A stretch of 64,000 nt of DNA, taken from Hyaloscypha bicolor E (lineage: Eukaryota; Ascomycota; Leotiomycetes; Helotiales; Hyaloscyphaceae). The notes under the pieces were generated by a model. It saw only the letters and a program-made list of their open reading frames with translations, did not search any database and was not told where the DNA came from. Below, in pieces: positions 12,213 through 23,452 of this stretch (its first letter is position 1; each line of letters opens with the position of its first letter). The DNA is taken from NCBI RefSeq assembly GCF_002865645.1, contig NW_020194589.1:418812-482811 (forward strand). Reading direction: 5' to 3'. The translations under genes and the position numbers were made by a program.

Positions 12213-12427
12213 AACTGTTTATCATAGGCCAATCCTAACATGAAGAACATCTGTTTATGTTCGGGAAGGTGAGCAGAGCTGCTTCACTAGTAGTGTATAG
12301 TGAGTCAATGTGAGCAACGGTGAGTCGAAGGTGAGAGCCATTGTGGAAGAACCGAGAAGAACCTAGCGCCGAAAGCGACCAGTTTTGGTCCTCGGCTAAC
12401 CCGGTTGCAACTGCCACACCTCCCACT

Positions 12428-12497
12428 TAATAGTCGGACTTAACGTCGCGCTAAAGGGGCCCTACCCTTTAGTCGGGGAAAGCGAAGTGTCCCGTAC
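12428..12497 (+). repeat. Left terminal inverted repeat of the 12.4-15.0 kb transposon
   Basis: Matches the reverse complement of 14931-15017 with a few transitions, apart from the duplicated block in the right copy. Contains AAAGGGGCCCTACCCTTTAG near 12453-12472. Confidence 0.8.
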
Positions 12498-14930
12498 CAC
12501 ACCAAAATTACTATGCGATCGCAGATACTTGAATTATATTACACTACCAAATAACCCTTAAATTAATATATAATTAAGGATATAATCTCTTATTACTCTA
12601 ATACTTCAAAATCTGTATTTTGAGCTATTAAATTAGTTAATATTACTAATCTAGGTAATAAAGAATACAGAACTACCTCCTTCCTACTAACCCTACTATT
12701 TATATTCTCTTGTACCTTCTCTACCTCCTTATCTAACCCCCTAGACTCTTCTAATATTACCTATATATATAATTAACTAAGAGAGTTCCTCTTTACCCGG
12801 TAAGCTTATTTAGATACGAGTATTATAGGATTAATAGGGATATTAGTAAAGATTATAGAATCTTTGACCTATATATTATTAAATTTAGCTTATTCTTTAG
12901 CTATCTTATTATAAAGTAATTAGTATTTAATTCGAATAGCTTTAAGCTCGCTTTTTGTAGGTTCGTTTTGGGAATTGCGAATTAGTATTAGGAGCTCGGG
13001 AGGAATAATTATATTAGTTCCAAGAACTTGCTTCTTTACTTATACCTCCAGATCTCTTACTCTCTTCTTTCTTTCTCTCTCTACTACTCGTATAGTAATT
13101 CCTACTCTTTTAAGGGCTTCCTTTTTAGCTAATTCAGCCTTTATAAGCTATTTTTTGGCCTTCTTTAGCTCCTCCTCTATTATATTCCTTACTTTAATTT
13201 TTTTCTTTTCTAAAGTATTAGATATATTTAACTATCTCTCTCTTTAGAAACTAAGCCATACGTTTAGCTTAGCCTTATAATATTTAATCTATATCTTGCA
13301 AGTATTCTGGGTATCTAGTTCTTATAAACTTCCAAGTATTAGGTAGTTCTTAATAGCCTTAATTATAACTAAATACTCTTTATAAGGAAAGGAGCTTAAA
13401 GTATCTAGAATCTTATTATTAAGATTATTAAGCTATAGAATATATTCGTTATATAAAGAAGGAGGTTTTAGAAAGGTAGGTAATTAGTATTTATAAACAG
13501 GAGCAGGAGTAGAAGTAGATATAGTAAATCATATGTTTTCTGTATCTAATTTAGTTTCTGATTTAGATCCAAACTCCAGGAATTAAAGGCTAGTATTTTT
13601 TCTTTTCTTTTCACTATACTTCTTAAGCTTTTTCTATACTACTTTAAAACTAATAGGCCAAATTCTAGTATTCTAAAAGGCATATTTAATTATATAAATA
13701 ATAAATATCTTCTCCCTTATTATAGGAAGATTATAAAAGAAGTATTAGATATTATATTTCGGCTTATATAAGTAAATTATATTTATAATATTAACTTATT
13801 AGTAGTATTTCTATTCCCTAAAAATACTAATATTATATAATTAAAGTAAATAGGTTTAGTAAGAGGGAAATTAGATAATTTATATCTTATTAAATATAGC
13901 TTTTAAGATAAAATTATTTATTTAGTAATAAGTTACTTTATTAATTAAAAGAACATATTATTTCTTATTAGAACTATAATTATTATACTTAATAAAATAA
14001 TCTAATTAAATCATATAAATACCCTTATTTATATATCCTATAAAAGAGACTATAATAACCTTATAGCCGGTTATATTTTCGTAGAATCAAGAAATTATAA
14101 TTATAATTCTAGAAATAATTACTACTAGAGAAATTGCCTTATTATTTATAGATATATATTTAATTATTATAAGAAATATGCGATTTTCTAGTATTCCTAT
14201 ATATATCTTCTTAATTCTAATTAGAATAACTATTTCCTCTTCTATAAATATATAAATTTGTACTTCTTTCTCATTTATATTATATATCTAATTCCTATAA
14301 TATATTTTAGTTTCCTCTAATACCGAATAATATTTAGTTTCAAACTAGTTATATAGGCTCTATTTAGTATAGAGATTAATACGGTGGCTTATAATAGGCT
14401 TTGTCTTAATTATATAAAGTTCTGGAGTATTTTTTAGCTATTAAGAGAACTATTTCCAAAATAAAGCCGTTTTATTATTCTCTATTTATATTCATATTAT
14501 ATAATTATATATTATTTGCTTTATAGCTCCCTTTCCTCTATTAATTATAAATAATACTATATACTGAATTAATACCTTATATTAATTAGGATAAAAGATC
14601 TTATTCTGCTTTCTTTTTTATATTCTTACTATCCCTATTTTCTTTCTCTCTCTCTACTATACTTTCCTTACTATATCTTTATTTCGTATATAATACATAT
14701 ATACTATAATTGCAGGAGTCTCTTCTGAATTAGCCTTAAGGAACTAAATAGCCTTATAGAGCTTATTTTTCTCTGGTATATTATAGAGAAGTATATTCTT
14801 GGGGAGATTACTTAGGCGAGCTATTATTATCGAATTTAACGGATTTTCAGGGTAATTTAGGCTAGTAGTAATTAAATTAATTAATTTTTACTATAGGTAT
14901 TCTATATAAATTAGAAATTTTTGCGATTAG

Positions 14931-15017
14931 TACGGGATACTTTGCTTTCCCGGAATACTTTGCTTTCCCCGACTAAAGAGTAGGGCCCCTTTAGTACGAC
15001 GTTAAGTCCGACTATTA
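14931..15017 (-). repeat. Right terminal inverted repeat of the 12.4-15.0 kb transposon
   Basis: Reverse complement of the left repeat with an internal tandem duplication of about 19 bp. A related single end occurs at 50741-50806. Confidence 0.8.
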
Positions 15018-16600
15018 GATCTACCGAACTTTAGCGTCATTCGAAGGGTTTAACCGAAGTCCCGTACTAAAACATATATATAATAAAAATATTTTAATTT
15101 ATTAAAATATAACTACCTTATATAAAAGTCTAATTTTTTTATATATAAGATCCCTTTAGTAAATAAACCTTACTTTTAATAATATAAAGTAAAAATACTT
15201 AATATTTATTAGTATAATAAACCTTTAATAATTACATTAAATTCTATAAAATTTTAATATAAGTTTTATCTTATATATTATTATAAGTTAAAACTATTAT
15301 AAAATTACTACCTTATTATAATAGTTTCAGGAAATATATTCATATTTTATATAATTTTATCTTTTAAAATATAATTATAAGTTAAAGATTAAATATTTAA
15401 ATTTTCTTAATTCTTACTTTTAATTTTAAATAAAGAATACTTACTTTATATAATAATTTAATTTTTTTTATATAAGATCTCTTTTATATATTAAACTTTC
15501 TTTTAATAATATTTAATAAGAATACTTATTATTTTATAATATAATAAGCTTTTAATAATTCTTTTAAAACTATATAAATATTAATATAACTTTTATATTA
15601 TATAATATTATAAGATAAAAAAATTCTAAAAAAATTCTAATATTATTATAGTTCAAAAATATATATTAATAGTTTATATAATTTTAACTTTTAAAAGAAA
15701 ATTATAATTTAAAGATTTAAATTTTTAAACTTTAACTTAAAATTAAAGATTATTTATAATATATAAAAATTATATATTACTTTAAATATATTATATTATA
15801 ATATATTCGTATTTGAAATATAAAAATACTTAATTTAAGAGCTTTATATTAATAAATATATATTATTTAAATATTAATAACTTTATATATTAATAAATAA
15901 ATTAATAAATATATAAAATTATTAGTTTTTTTTAACTTGGCTATATAATATAGTCTCATTTATATTAAAATATTTATATTAATCTTATAAATTCTTTTAA
16001 TAATTAATAATAATTAAAAGAATTTATATATTAAAAAACGTAATTATTAAATAAAACTATAATATCAGTATTATTTAAAAAATAGTTAATAATAGGGGTT
16101 TATATATAATATGAGCCTAAAATAATATAATTATTATATATAATTATAAATAACTTAAACTTTTATTAAATTCTATATTAGAATAAATAATAAAGATTTT
16201 AAAAAATTAAAAGATTATATATAAAGGCTTTTATAATAAGAATATAGTTATAAGTTAATTTTATATATATAATATCTATAAAATAATTAATAAGTTTGTT
16301 TATAAATAATAAAAATTTAATTTAAACTTAAATTTTAATAACAAATAATACTTTTTATTAAAAACTCTTTATATATTATAACTAATATTATTAAACAAAG
16401 TACAATTTGTATATTTATATAATATTTTATATATTTATTATAAAACTATATTAAAAATTTATAATTTTATAAAAAATTAATATAATAATAATCACTTTTT
16501 AATTATAAGAAGATTATTATTATAATTTTAGTAACTTACTCGATTATATCCATAGTCTCTATTTTCTAAAAATGAAGTTAAAAGGATTTGTGGTTATTTA
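15018..16600. other. AT-rich RIP-like tract with a diverged 320-bp tandem duplication
   Basis: Extremely AT-rich, with no gene on either strand. Segment 15115-15430 is repeated at about 15435-15745: both contain, in order, a TTATATAA start, a TATATAAGATC(C/T)C block, TTTTAATAATAT, an AATATAAGCTTTTAATAATT-like block and a TATTATAAG block. The copies differ mostly by A/T-preserving changes, as expected for a duplicated target of RIP. The origin is unknown. Confidence 0.5.
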
Positions 16601-16629
16601 ATTATTAAGATTTTGAAATATTGCTAGAG

Positions 16630-16680
16630 CGTGTTTTGGTGCGGGACGTGTTTTGGTGCGGGACGTGTTTTGGTGCGGGG
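16630..16680 (+). repeat. Tandem repeat, 17 bp x 3
   Basis: Three adjacent copies of CGTGTTTTGGTGCGGGA; the last copy ends GGGG. It lies at the boundary between AT-rich DNA and the GNAT relic. Confidence 0.85.
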
Positions 16681-16958
16681 AATCGGTTAGTGTCAAGGTA
16701 AGCGAGCCTATTATCCCCCACCGAGGCGCACTCCGATATTTCATTGAATACGCAGCCTTGTCGTAAGCTCCGACAAAAGGCAGATCAAATGCATCGTGCC
16801 CAATCATGCCCAATTCTGCCTCCTCGGCCCTTCTTCTAGCATCCTCTCCTCACGCTGTTCATGTCCTCTAAGTAATGCTCGTGCTGTTTTAGATGTGCTT
16901 AACAAGAACCATGATGCTCACCACTCAGAGATCCTTATCTTGTCAATCTTCGTACACT

Positions 16959-17389
16959 ATGTCACCCGCGTGTGCTCCAGCAGAAATCGAGGATATACGT
17001 ACAGCCATAGCCAGATAGACGAGCTGGCTCTTGAGGCCGAAGCTGCCTCGCTCCCTGGACGCTTCTCCTCACCACATGGCGAGATGCTTCTGGCCCGTGC
17101 CACTTCTCCCGGCGAGAAGCCTATTGGTTGGATCGGTCTACGCCCATTTCCCGAGTTAATGGATCCTGGATTCCAATTGCGTGATATAGATGTATGCGAA
17201 GCAAAGAGATTGTTTGTCCTAGAGGAATATAGAGGGTTGGGTATCGGGAGGGCGTTAGTGAAGGCTGTGGTGAAGACAGCGAAGGAGAAGGGCTTCAAGG
17301 AGATGAGAATTTCGGTAGAGAAGAAGTTGGGGGGAGAGGTTGAGATGTATAAGAGGTGGGGCTTTATGGAAAATCGAGAAGTATTTTGA
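16959..17389 (+). pseudogene. GNAT-family N-acetyltransferase, probably frameshifted
   Basis: The C-terminal two thirds is a clear acetyl-CoA-dependent GNAT domain: GEMLLARA, PIGWIGLRP, CEAKRLFVLEEYRGLGIGRA (the acetyl-CoA pyrophosphate loop RGLGIG), KGFKEMRI and the terminal EMYKRWGF. The frame carrying this domain has no ATG upstream of the domain core. The plausible start, ATG at 16959 (MSPACAPAEIEDIRTAIA), is one frame off and runs into TAG right after the point where the GNAT frame reads IDELALEAEAASLPGRF. A one-base shift near 17010 would join them. It is therefore either a recently broken gene or has an N-terminal exon I cannot see. The substrate is unknown. Confidence 0.6.
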
Positions 17390-17990
17390 GAGTGTAGTGC
17401 CAGATCTTGTCTACTTATCTCTTCTGTTGTAATGGGACAGAACAAATTCCGCCAGAACTGTCATGCCCGTTGAAAACTCTAGAAGTGGGTACTGCAAAAT
17501 ATGGTGTTGAAGCTATGAATATTTGGTAGATATGAATTCGTAAAAACGAGTGGGCCTGGAATAAATCTTAATCCACATCATTTTTTTATTTATATTTATA
17601 GCCCCGTAGAATGTGTTTCCTGTTAATTTGAGCCTTTGGGCTTGGCGTATAATTTTACAAACGTCTTGTCAGTGCCTAAAAGACACCCGATATATCTGTT
17701 AACGCACTCTTTGAAATACCACCCCACTACTCGAATACCATTTTCCTTCCATCTTGCGAGTCGGTATCAAGTAAACACCTGTCTGGACAGGCTTCCCAAA
17801 GGCCTTGAAGTTAAACCCACAGCTTGTCTGTAATCTTAGCTGAGATCAGTGTGAGAAAGAAATACTCAAGGTATTCATGAGTAGTCTTGAATAGAATATA
17901 AGTAGCGTAAAACTCAAAAAGTATAAGCAGAGTAGAATATATATTCACGAATATTCATAAATAGTCACGTGATGCCAATAAATTGAAACA
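17390..17990. other. Intergenic region
   Basis: About 600 bp of moderately AT-rich DNA between the acetyltransferase and the composite transposon. Short frames only, nothing recognised. It contains GAATATTCATAAATAG-type short repeats near 17870-17965. Confidence 0.5.
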
Positions 17991-18080
17991 TAATAGCCGG
18001 TGCCCCTCCCACGCGCTTCGCTTGTGGTCGGGATAAGCAAGTGTCTCGTTTAACCAAGTGTCCCATCGAGAAAATGCCGG
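17991..18080 (+). repeat. Left terminal inverted repeat of the composite transposon
   Basis: Pairs with 21702-21792. Shares CGTTTAACCAAGTGTC near its inner part. This copy is clearly less AT-shifted than the right one. Confidence 0.85.
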
Positions 18081-18349
18081 CCCTAAAAATTTACGTATAA
18101 TCCCCACCAAAAAACGCGTCTTGCAATTGCACGTTTGGCCCAACTTATTAAACAATTCATTATTTATTCCACGTATAATCAGGTCAGATAAGTCTTCGTT
18201 ACATAACATTTTCACACTACTATTTCGCCTCAAATATATTTCACCCAATTTTTAAAATTAAGTAGCCCAAATAGGCTCAAATTAAAGCTATTTAGTATTT
18301 AGTTACTCCTCCCTTATTTTTAAGGCAAGCTGCTTATCTTCTTGGTACA

Positions 18350-19353
18350 GAATTACAGAGTTTTAAGAGAAAGTTTCCATTAATCTAGTACTATATTATT
18401 TATAATACATATCTCATCTCCTTTATATTTTTGACTATATGCCTTTATATAGTAATTAAATCCTTAATATACTTCCACAGATTTTCAATTAGATTAAGAT
18501 CAGGCGATTATAGTAGCCATTTTATCCGCTTAATTCCCTTATTCTCTAAATACTTGGTAATAATTTTGGTAGTATACTATAGAGCATTATCCTCTTATAT
18601 TATAACCTTATTACTATATTTCTCTCTTATACTATTATAGAATAAAATAAATAGATATTAAAATACCTACTTATACCGCTTTGCTATTATATTCTCTCTT
18701 TCCGGTAGTATATATAACGGCCCTATCTCGTCTCTACAAAAACAACTCCATATACCTATACTAGTTCTTCCGCTCTTGAATATAGGTCGTAAATTCTTAT
18801 CCGTATACTCCTCTTCCCTCCTAGCCCCTCTGGTTACCCAGAAACCTCTCAAATCTTCTCTAATTTCAAAAGTCACCTTATTACTCTAATATACCCTCCG
18901 ATTATTCCGTTTCATGGCTTTTTCTTCCCGATAATAGAACCGACGCTTTTGCTTATATAAGGGGATCAAGAAGGGCTTCTTATATAGTCTGCATTTTGCT
19001 TTTCTAAAGGATTTGAGAAGAATTGCGACTATACGGTAATAGAGATACTTGCCGGATTTAGAAGGTATTCCAAGCAATTTTAGACTAGTTCTTGGCTCCT
19101 TGACTATATCTCGTACAAGCTTCCGAGCGGCTCTAAAGTCGAGTTTCTGTAAAGTACTACTTCTTGGCTTGGATTTAAACGTATTATTATTCGCAAGGGA
19201 CTACTATTAGATAAATAAAGTAATGGTAGTACGGGGTACCTTGGTTTTGGCTAAAATCTGAGTAGGTATATAGCCTTTATAATAGAGAGTCCAAAGCCTT
19301 AATCTTTTGGCCGGGATAAGCTCCTTTCGAGCAATTTTTAATATAATAGCCAT
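18350..19353 (-). pseudogene. Dead Tc1/mariner transposase (DD34E type)
   Basis: The minus strand begins with ATG at 19353 and reads a helix-turn-helix N-terminus (ARKELIPAKRLRLWTLYYKG, then PTQILAKTKVPRTTIT) up to a stop. It continues in pieces through TFEIREDLRGFWVTR and SGRTSIGIWSCFCRDE (18670-18880), EDNAL (about 18580-18590), and SPDLNLIENLWKYIKDLI (about 18475-18530). These are the DDE_3 catalytic blocks: EDN supplies the second Asp and IENLW the Glu. The first catalytic Asp appears changed to Asn (SNK where SDE is usual), consistent with G-to-A mutation. Several stops make it inactive. Confidence 0.75.
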
Positions 19354-19529
19354 AATTTAAAGTTTAAAGAAATATTATTAAAGAAGTAAGAACTAATTTA
19401 AATTTTATTATAGGAAGATAGAGTAAAGTATATAAGGATTTAAGTAAAAAAGTAATAATAACTAATCTGACCTAATTATATAAAGTTTACTAAAATAGAT
19501 ATACCCTTATTTAATTCTACTAGAATTAG

Positions 19530-21560
19530 AGAGATATCTTAGAAATATTTCTATTATCTATATGCTATAAAAGCTAATTACTACTATATCTTTAATAAGA
19601 CCTGTAAATAATGCCTTGAAAATAATAATAATTTAGTAATTATAGCTATAAGAATATATTATATTAAGGAAGCTTCTTTATAAAAATCGATACTTTATAA
19701 GTATAATAAAAAGAAGAACTTCTAAGGGCTCTATAATATATATAGTAGTAATAATAAGATCCTAAATAAGATATAGGAGAAGGCAATTAGGTAATATTAC
19801 TATAAGTAGTAAAAGGCTAGTTTGGATATTATATATTTTATAATTCAAGCCATAATTATATACTTAAAAGCTATAAGTGCTTTTTCTAAATCTAATTATA
19901 TAGCTAATATAAATAGGCTAAATCTCCTCTAAAACTACTGCCTTTAGCTAGTTAGTTTAGTATTTAAATACGGAATTATAAAACCCTTTATATAATTAAA
20001 ATAAAGCTAATTATATATATATAACTCGAATTCTATTTAAAAGAAAATATTAGAATATTTTAAAGAAGCTTTATATTATAAAGGGGAAGAATATTCTAAA
20101 TACAGATAAGTTAGGAGCCTATATTAATTGCTTTACTAATAAATATATAATTATACCTGTAGAAATAAAAGAGTTATATATAACAAGCCTTAAGAATTAC
20201 AAATTAGTTATAATAATTGAAACTATTTATATAAATAAATATAAACCTTTTCCGTTATTTATAATTACTTCTGGAAAAAAGATTATAAATAATTAAATAT
20301 TAGAAAACCTAATTAAAATAAAATATATTAAATATATAAATAATAATATAGCTATAAAATATTTCAATTATTTAATTAAGTATTTAAAAGCTAGGCTAGA
20401 TAAATCTTGGAAAATATTCTTTTTAGATAAATATAAATCTTATATCTATAAATTCTTTTAATTAAAGGCTAGTAAATATAATATTAAACTATTCTGGTTT
20501 CTCTCTTATTTGATATATATTCTTTAATTACTTAATATTAATATATTCCGGTTCTAGAAATACTATTATAAAATAGTAATTTATATGGCCTTTTAATTCC
20601 TTAATTTTAAATATATAATTACTTCTTTTTTCATAATCTTATTCTAATTCGTATATAAATTATATAAAAGTATATAATTGAAAATGCTTTTAAGAGTTCT
20701 AATATATGGCCTATTAATTATAAAGCTGGAATTAAGAAAATATAATTATATAAAAAGAAGAAAAGATTAATTAAGGAGATTAAAACAGAAAAGAGCTTAG
20801 ATCTTTTACCTTTATTATCTATTTGCTTTAATAAAGTATGAAATATAGCTGCAATTCTTAGAGTACTTACAAATTATAATTCTATTAAATTTTCAGAGAA
20901 TTTAAAGGAAACTTAAATAATTACTACTAAGAAGGTTAATATTTAACTATAAAAGAGTTATCTTTAGATAATTAAATACCAGGCTCTTTAAATAAAGCTC
21001 TATAAGAAATATAATCGAAAAGCAAAGTCCTGTAAAAGCTTATATAAAAGAGAATTATTTGCAAATATAATAGAGCTTTATATTAAAATTAAAGAGAAAA
21101 AGGAGAAAGATAATAGAAAAGCTCTTTATAAGGCTAAAAAGAAGCTTACTATTACTATAAATCGAGCTAAAAATTAACTCAAGAATACCGGAATTCAAGC
21201 TTATAAGAATAAAAAAGCTAGACTAGCTAGAATTATAAAGTATTAATTAAAGAACAAGCTAATTCTAGTAAAGAATATAGTATTAATTTATAAACCTAAT
21301 AAAAACCCTATAATTATTAAATAAGCTTGCTATAAAAAAGACTTTTATCCTAATTTATAGCTTGTAGCTTACTAGCTTGAGGCATCCCTTAATAATCCAG
21401 TATCTAATTAGCTAGAAGCATTAAATACCTTTATTAATACGGATAAGAATATAGTAATTAATATTATAAAATAGAAGTATTAAAAGAAAAGTATAAGAAA
21501 GTATATAGACTCAAGTCTATTCTTTTTTAATTACCCAAACTCGTTAGATATAGAGAGTAA
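19530..21560 (+). pseudogene. Dead pogo-like (DDE_1) transposase
   Basis: On the plus strand, stop-riddled frames keep the block order of pogo/Fot1 transposases. There is a helix-turn-helix-like start near 19530-19800. Near 20160-20290 is a readable stretch in which an IIE(T)IYxxxK segment is followed by PFPxIIxxxGKKI, matching the DDE_1 core. Near 20390-20500 is a DKSWKIFFLDKYKSY-like segment, and a basic, Lys/Glu-rich C-terminus follows to about 21500. Heavy RIP removed every long frame. It reads away from the Tc1-like transposase to its left. Confidence 0.55.
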
Positions 21561-21701
21561 TACGGGCTCAATTAATAGTATATAAGAGAATGCCGATTTT
21601 ATATAGTTCTGGATAGCTTTGTTTTTTTTTTGTAACTAGTATTCTTAATTCCATTGCAAATATTCTTGATTTTGAGTATAATATATACCAAAAATCAAGT
21701 A

Positions 21702-21792
21702 CCGGCTAAAATCTCGATGAGACACTTGGTTAAACGAGATACTTGCTTATTCTGACTACAAGTAAAGCATATAAGAGGGGCACCGGCTATTA
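21702..21792 (-). repeat. Right terminal inverted repeat of the composite transposon
   Basis: Reverse complement of 17991-18080. It carries more C-to-T and G-to-A changes than the left copy. Confidence 0.85.
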
Positions 21793-22329
21793 TTTTTTTA
21801 TTAAAAAGAACCAAGATATTTATTAAATAGCCCTATATAAGGCTAGGTAAATACTAATTTTCTATAATAATAAACTAATTATCTTTTTTATAATCTTGTT
21901 TTTTCTTATTTTTCTTATTTTTAGCTTCTCTTAATTCGTTTTTAAATAAGCTATTCTCTTAAAAGTATTTTTATTAAGTCTATTATATAATTTAGTTATA
22001 ATAAAATTACTACTATTATTAAGTTTCTAAGTTAAGGTAATTCTAGAAGTATTATTAAGCTTTAGTTTACTTATTAAGTACTATTATTACTTAATTAAGT
22101 AGCAAGGTAATACTAGAGCAAAGTGCCTAAAGCTTTACTAAATAAGGCTAGCCGGGTATATATATATATATATTACGTGTATACTACTTAAGGTATTTAT
22201 AAATATTTATAAATACCTTAATTATAATATAAGTAGAATATAAATAGTGGCTACTTCTCTACTCTATTCTACTTTATTTATTATTTATACTAGAGCCTGA
22301 GATTATAAAGTATTATAATAATCTCAAAA
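21793..22329. other. AT-rich spacer between the composite transposon and the HET relic
   Basis: AT-rich, without open frames. It contains a (TA)n run at 22156-22172 and an AAATATTTATAAATACCTTAA inverted pair near 22195-22222. Nothing else is recognised. Confidence 0.5.
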
Positions 22330-23450
22330 ATTTCAACTTTCTCACCATCGAACGTGGCTATATACTCCGTCTCAATGGAAAGAAGATAGGCCACGCCCAC
22401 CACCTAATAGTAATCACCATCTTTGGATTTTCTTAAAACAACAAATTGGCGGCAGGGGAAGATTCGTACAATCCTGTCCCTACCCTGAGACGTAGGATGC
22501 ACCCAGCCAAGTGCTTTCTTTTCTGTCTTTACATGGCTCATGCCATGTTTAATGCCACTGAAGAAATGACGGACAACATCACTTGCGGTTTTAGCAAGTG
22601 TGGTGTCAAGGCCCCATGACTGGTCGGAAGAAGGGGGGGGGTTAGGGTAAGCTTTTGGGGAGACTCTGCCAGTCGCTTCTTGCACTCAGAAAGCTCAGCG
22701 GTAAGTGAGAATATAATCTCCAGGTGACGGTCATACTTGTTGATGGGCACATCTGATACGCTGCCGCATAGGCAGATGTATCCCCATCATCGGTAGAATT
22801 CGTGCTGGCTATACCATTGATGGTGTCTACCCATACGCCGTTGACAACTAGTTCAGTCCTGGATTGACCAATCTCAGCCCGTTCACGAGGGTGACGTTAC
22901 GAAGCTTAAGTAATGTCGTAAAGCCGGAAGTATTTAGGTGTTGATATTTCCGGTCAATTTTCTGGATAATCCGTACACACTTTCAATATGGCTGTGAAAG
23001 CAACTCGTTGAAGATTGGGAGAATCGAGAGGCCGCTTTCTTCGTTAACGTTCAAGTCAATGTGCAAAGCTTGCCCCATAATTCTTTACTCAGATCCCAGC
23101 CAAGCAGCCTCTTCCGACGCCCTCCGATAGATGGCGCCCATTTTTCCCACTTGGGCTGTTCTTTCAATACCATCTTCTTGGTTAATGAACAGGGCATCGG
23201 CCTAGATGGGTGTTACTCTTTTGGCTTTCAAGCAACGCAGGGCGATGTTAAGATTGGCGGCGATTTGGACCTTAAAACGTTAACAGTTATAGGGACCGTC
23301 TCGGTGGGATCTCCCCACGTGTAATTTAATGCGGTGTATGGCGGAGATTCGGTAGAGGTACATACTTAAGTGAAGAGCGTATCGCACCTTCGGTCTGCAG
23401 AGAGTTGAAGAAGGTAAGAAGGCGGATCTCGGCTTTCTCGAAGCTTAACC
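22330..23450 (-). pseudogene. Degenerate HET-domain (heterokaryon incompatibility) gene
   Basis: It starts just after the stop of the intact HET gene, on the same strand. Readable pieces in order: AEIRLLTFFNSLQTEGAIRS (about 23390-23450), TALNYTWGDPTETVPITV (about 23290-23340), then after a shift NLNIALRCLKAKRVTPI, a TAG, ADALFINQEDGIERTAQVGK and MGAIYRRASEEAAWLGSE followed by TAA. These match the HET blocks SYTWGDP, (W)xDALCINQED and VWLG. The C-terminal end, including GRDRIVRIFPCRQFVVLRKS and DGDYY (about 22400-22520), equals the usual HET C-terminal 'vilR...G.Y..vG' motif. A 9-nt C tract (22633-22641 as G) sits at one frame change. Several stops and shifts make it dead. HET proteins trigger cell death when unlike fungal individuals fuse. 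Confidence 0.75.
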
Positions 23451-23452
23451 AT

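Larger units (their letters stand above)
12428..15017. mobile_element. RIP-damaged DNA transposon with long terminal inverted repeats (pogo/Fot1-like)
   Basis: The ends are inverted repeats of about 70-87 bp: 12428-12497 starts TAATAGTCGGACTTAACG, and the complement of 14931-15017 starts identically. Insertion at TA and the size (2.6 kb) fit the pogo/Fot1 group of Tc1-mariner elements. The inside is AT-rich with no intact frame. The minus strand near 13000-13250 retains a Lys/Glu-rich helical frame such as the C-termini of these transposases show. The right repeat is longer because a CGGRATACTTTGCTTTCCC block is tandemly duplicated at 14933-14970. Family assignment rests on ends and size, not on a readable transposase. 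Confidence 0.75.
17991..21792. mobile_element. Composite, RIP-damaged DNA transposon with about 90-bp terminal inverted repeats
   Basis: 17991-18080 starts TAATAGCCGGTGCCCCTC, and the reverse complement of 21702-21792 starts identically and stays alignable for about 90 bp, with changes mostly of the RIP type. The 3.8-kb interior carries two unrelated dead transposases on opposite strands: a Tc1/mariner type (about 18350-19353, minus) and a pogo/DDE_1 type (about 19530-21560, plus). The simplest reading is a pogo-like element, ending at the long repeats, into which a Tc1-like element inserted. I could not locate separate ends for the inner element. Confidence 0.75.

Noticed and set aside
12975..13247. 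90-codon plus-strand frame
   Set aside because: It lies inside the dead transposon and is the antisense of a Lys/Glu-rich transposase-like segment.
17955..18248. 97-codon minus-strand frame
   Set aside because: It overlaps the terminal inverted repeat of the composite transposon and has no protein similarity; chance frame.
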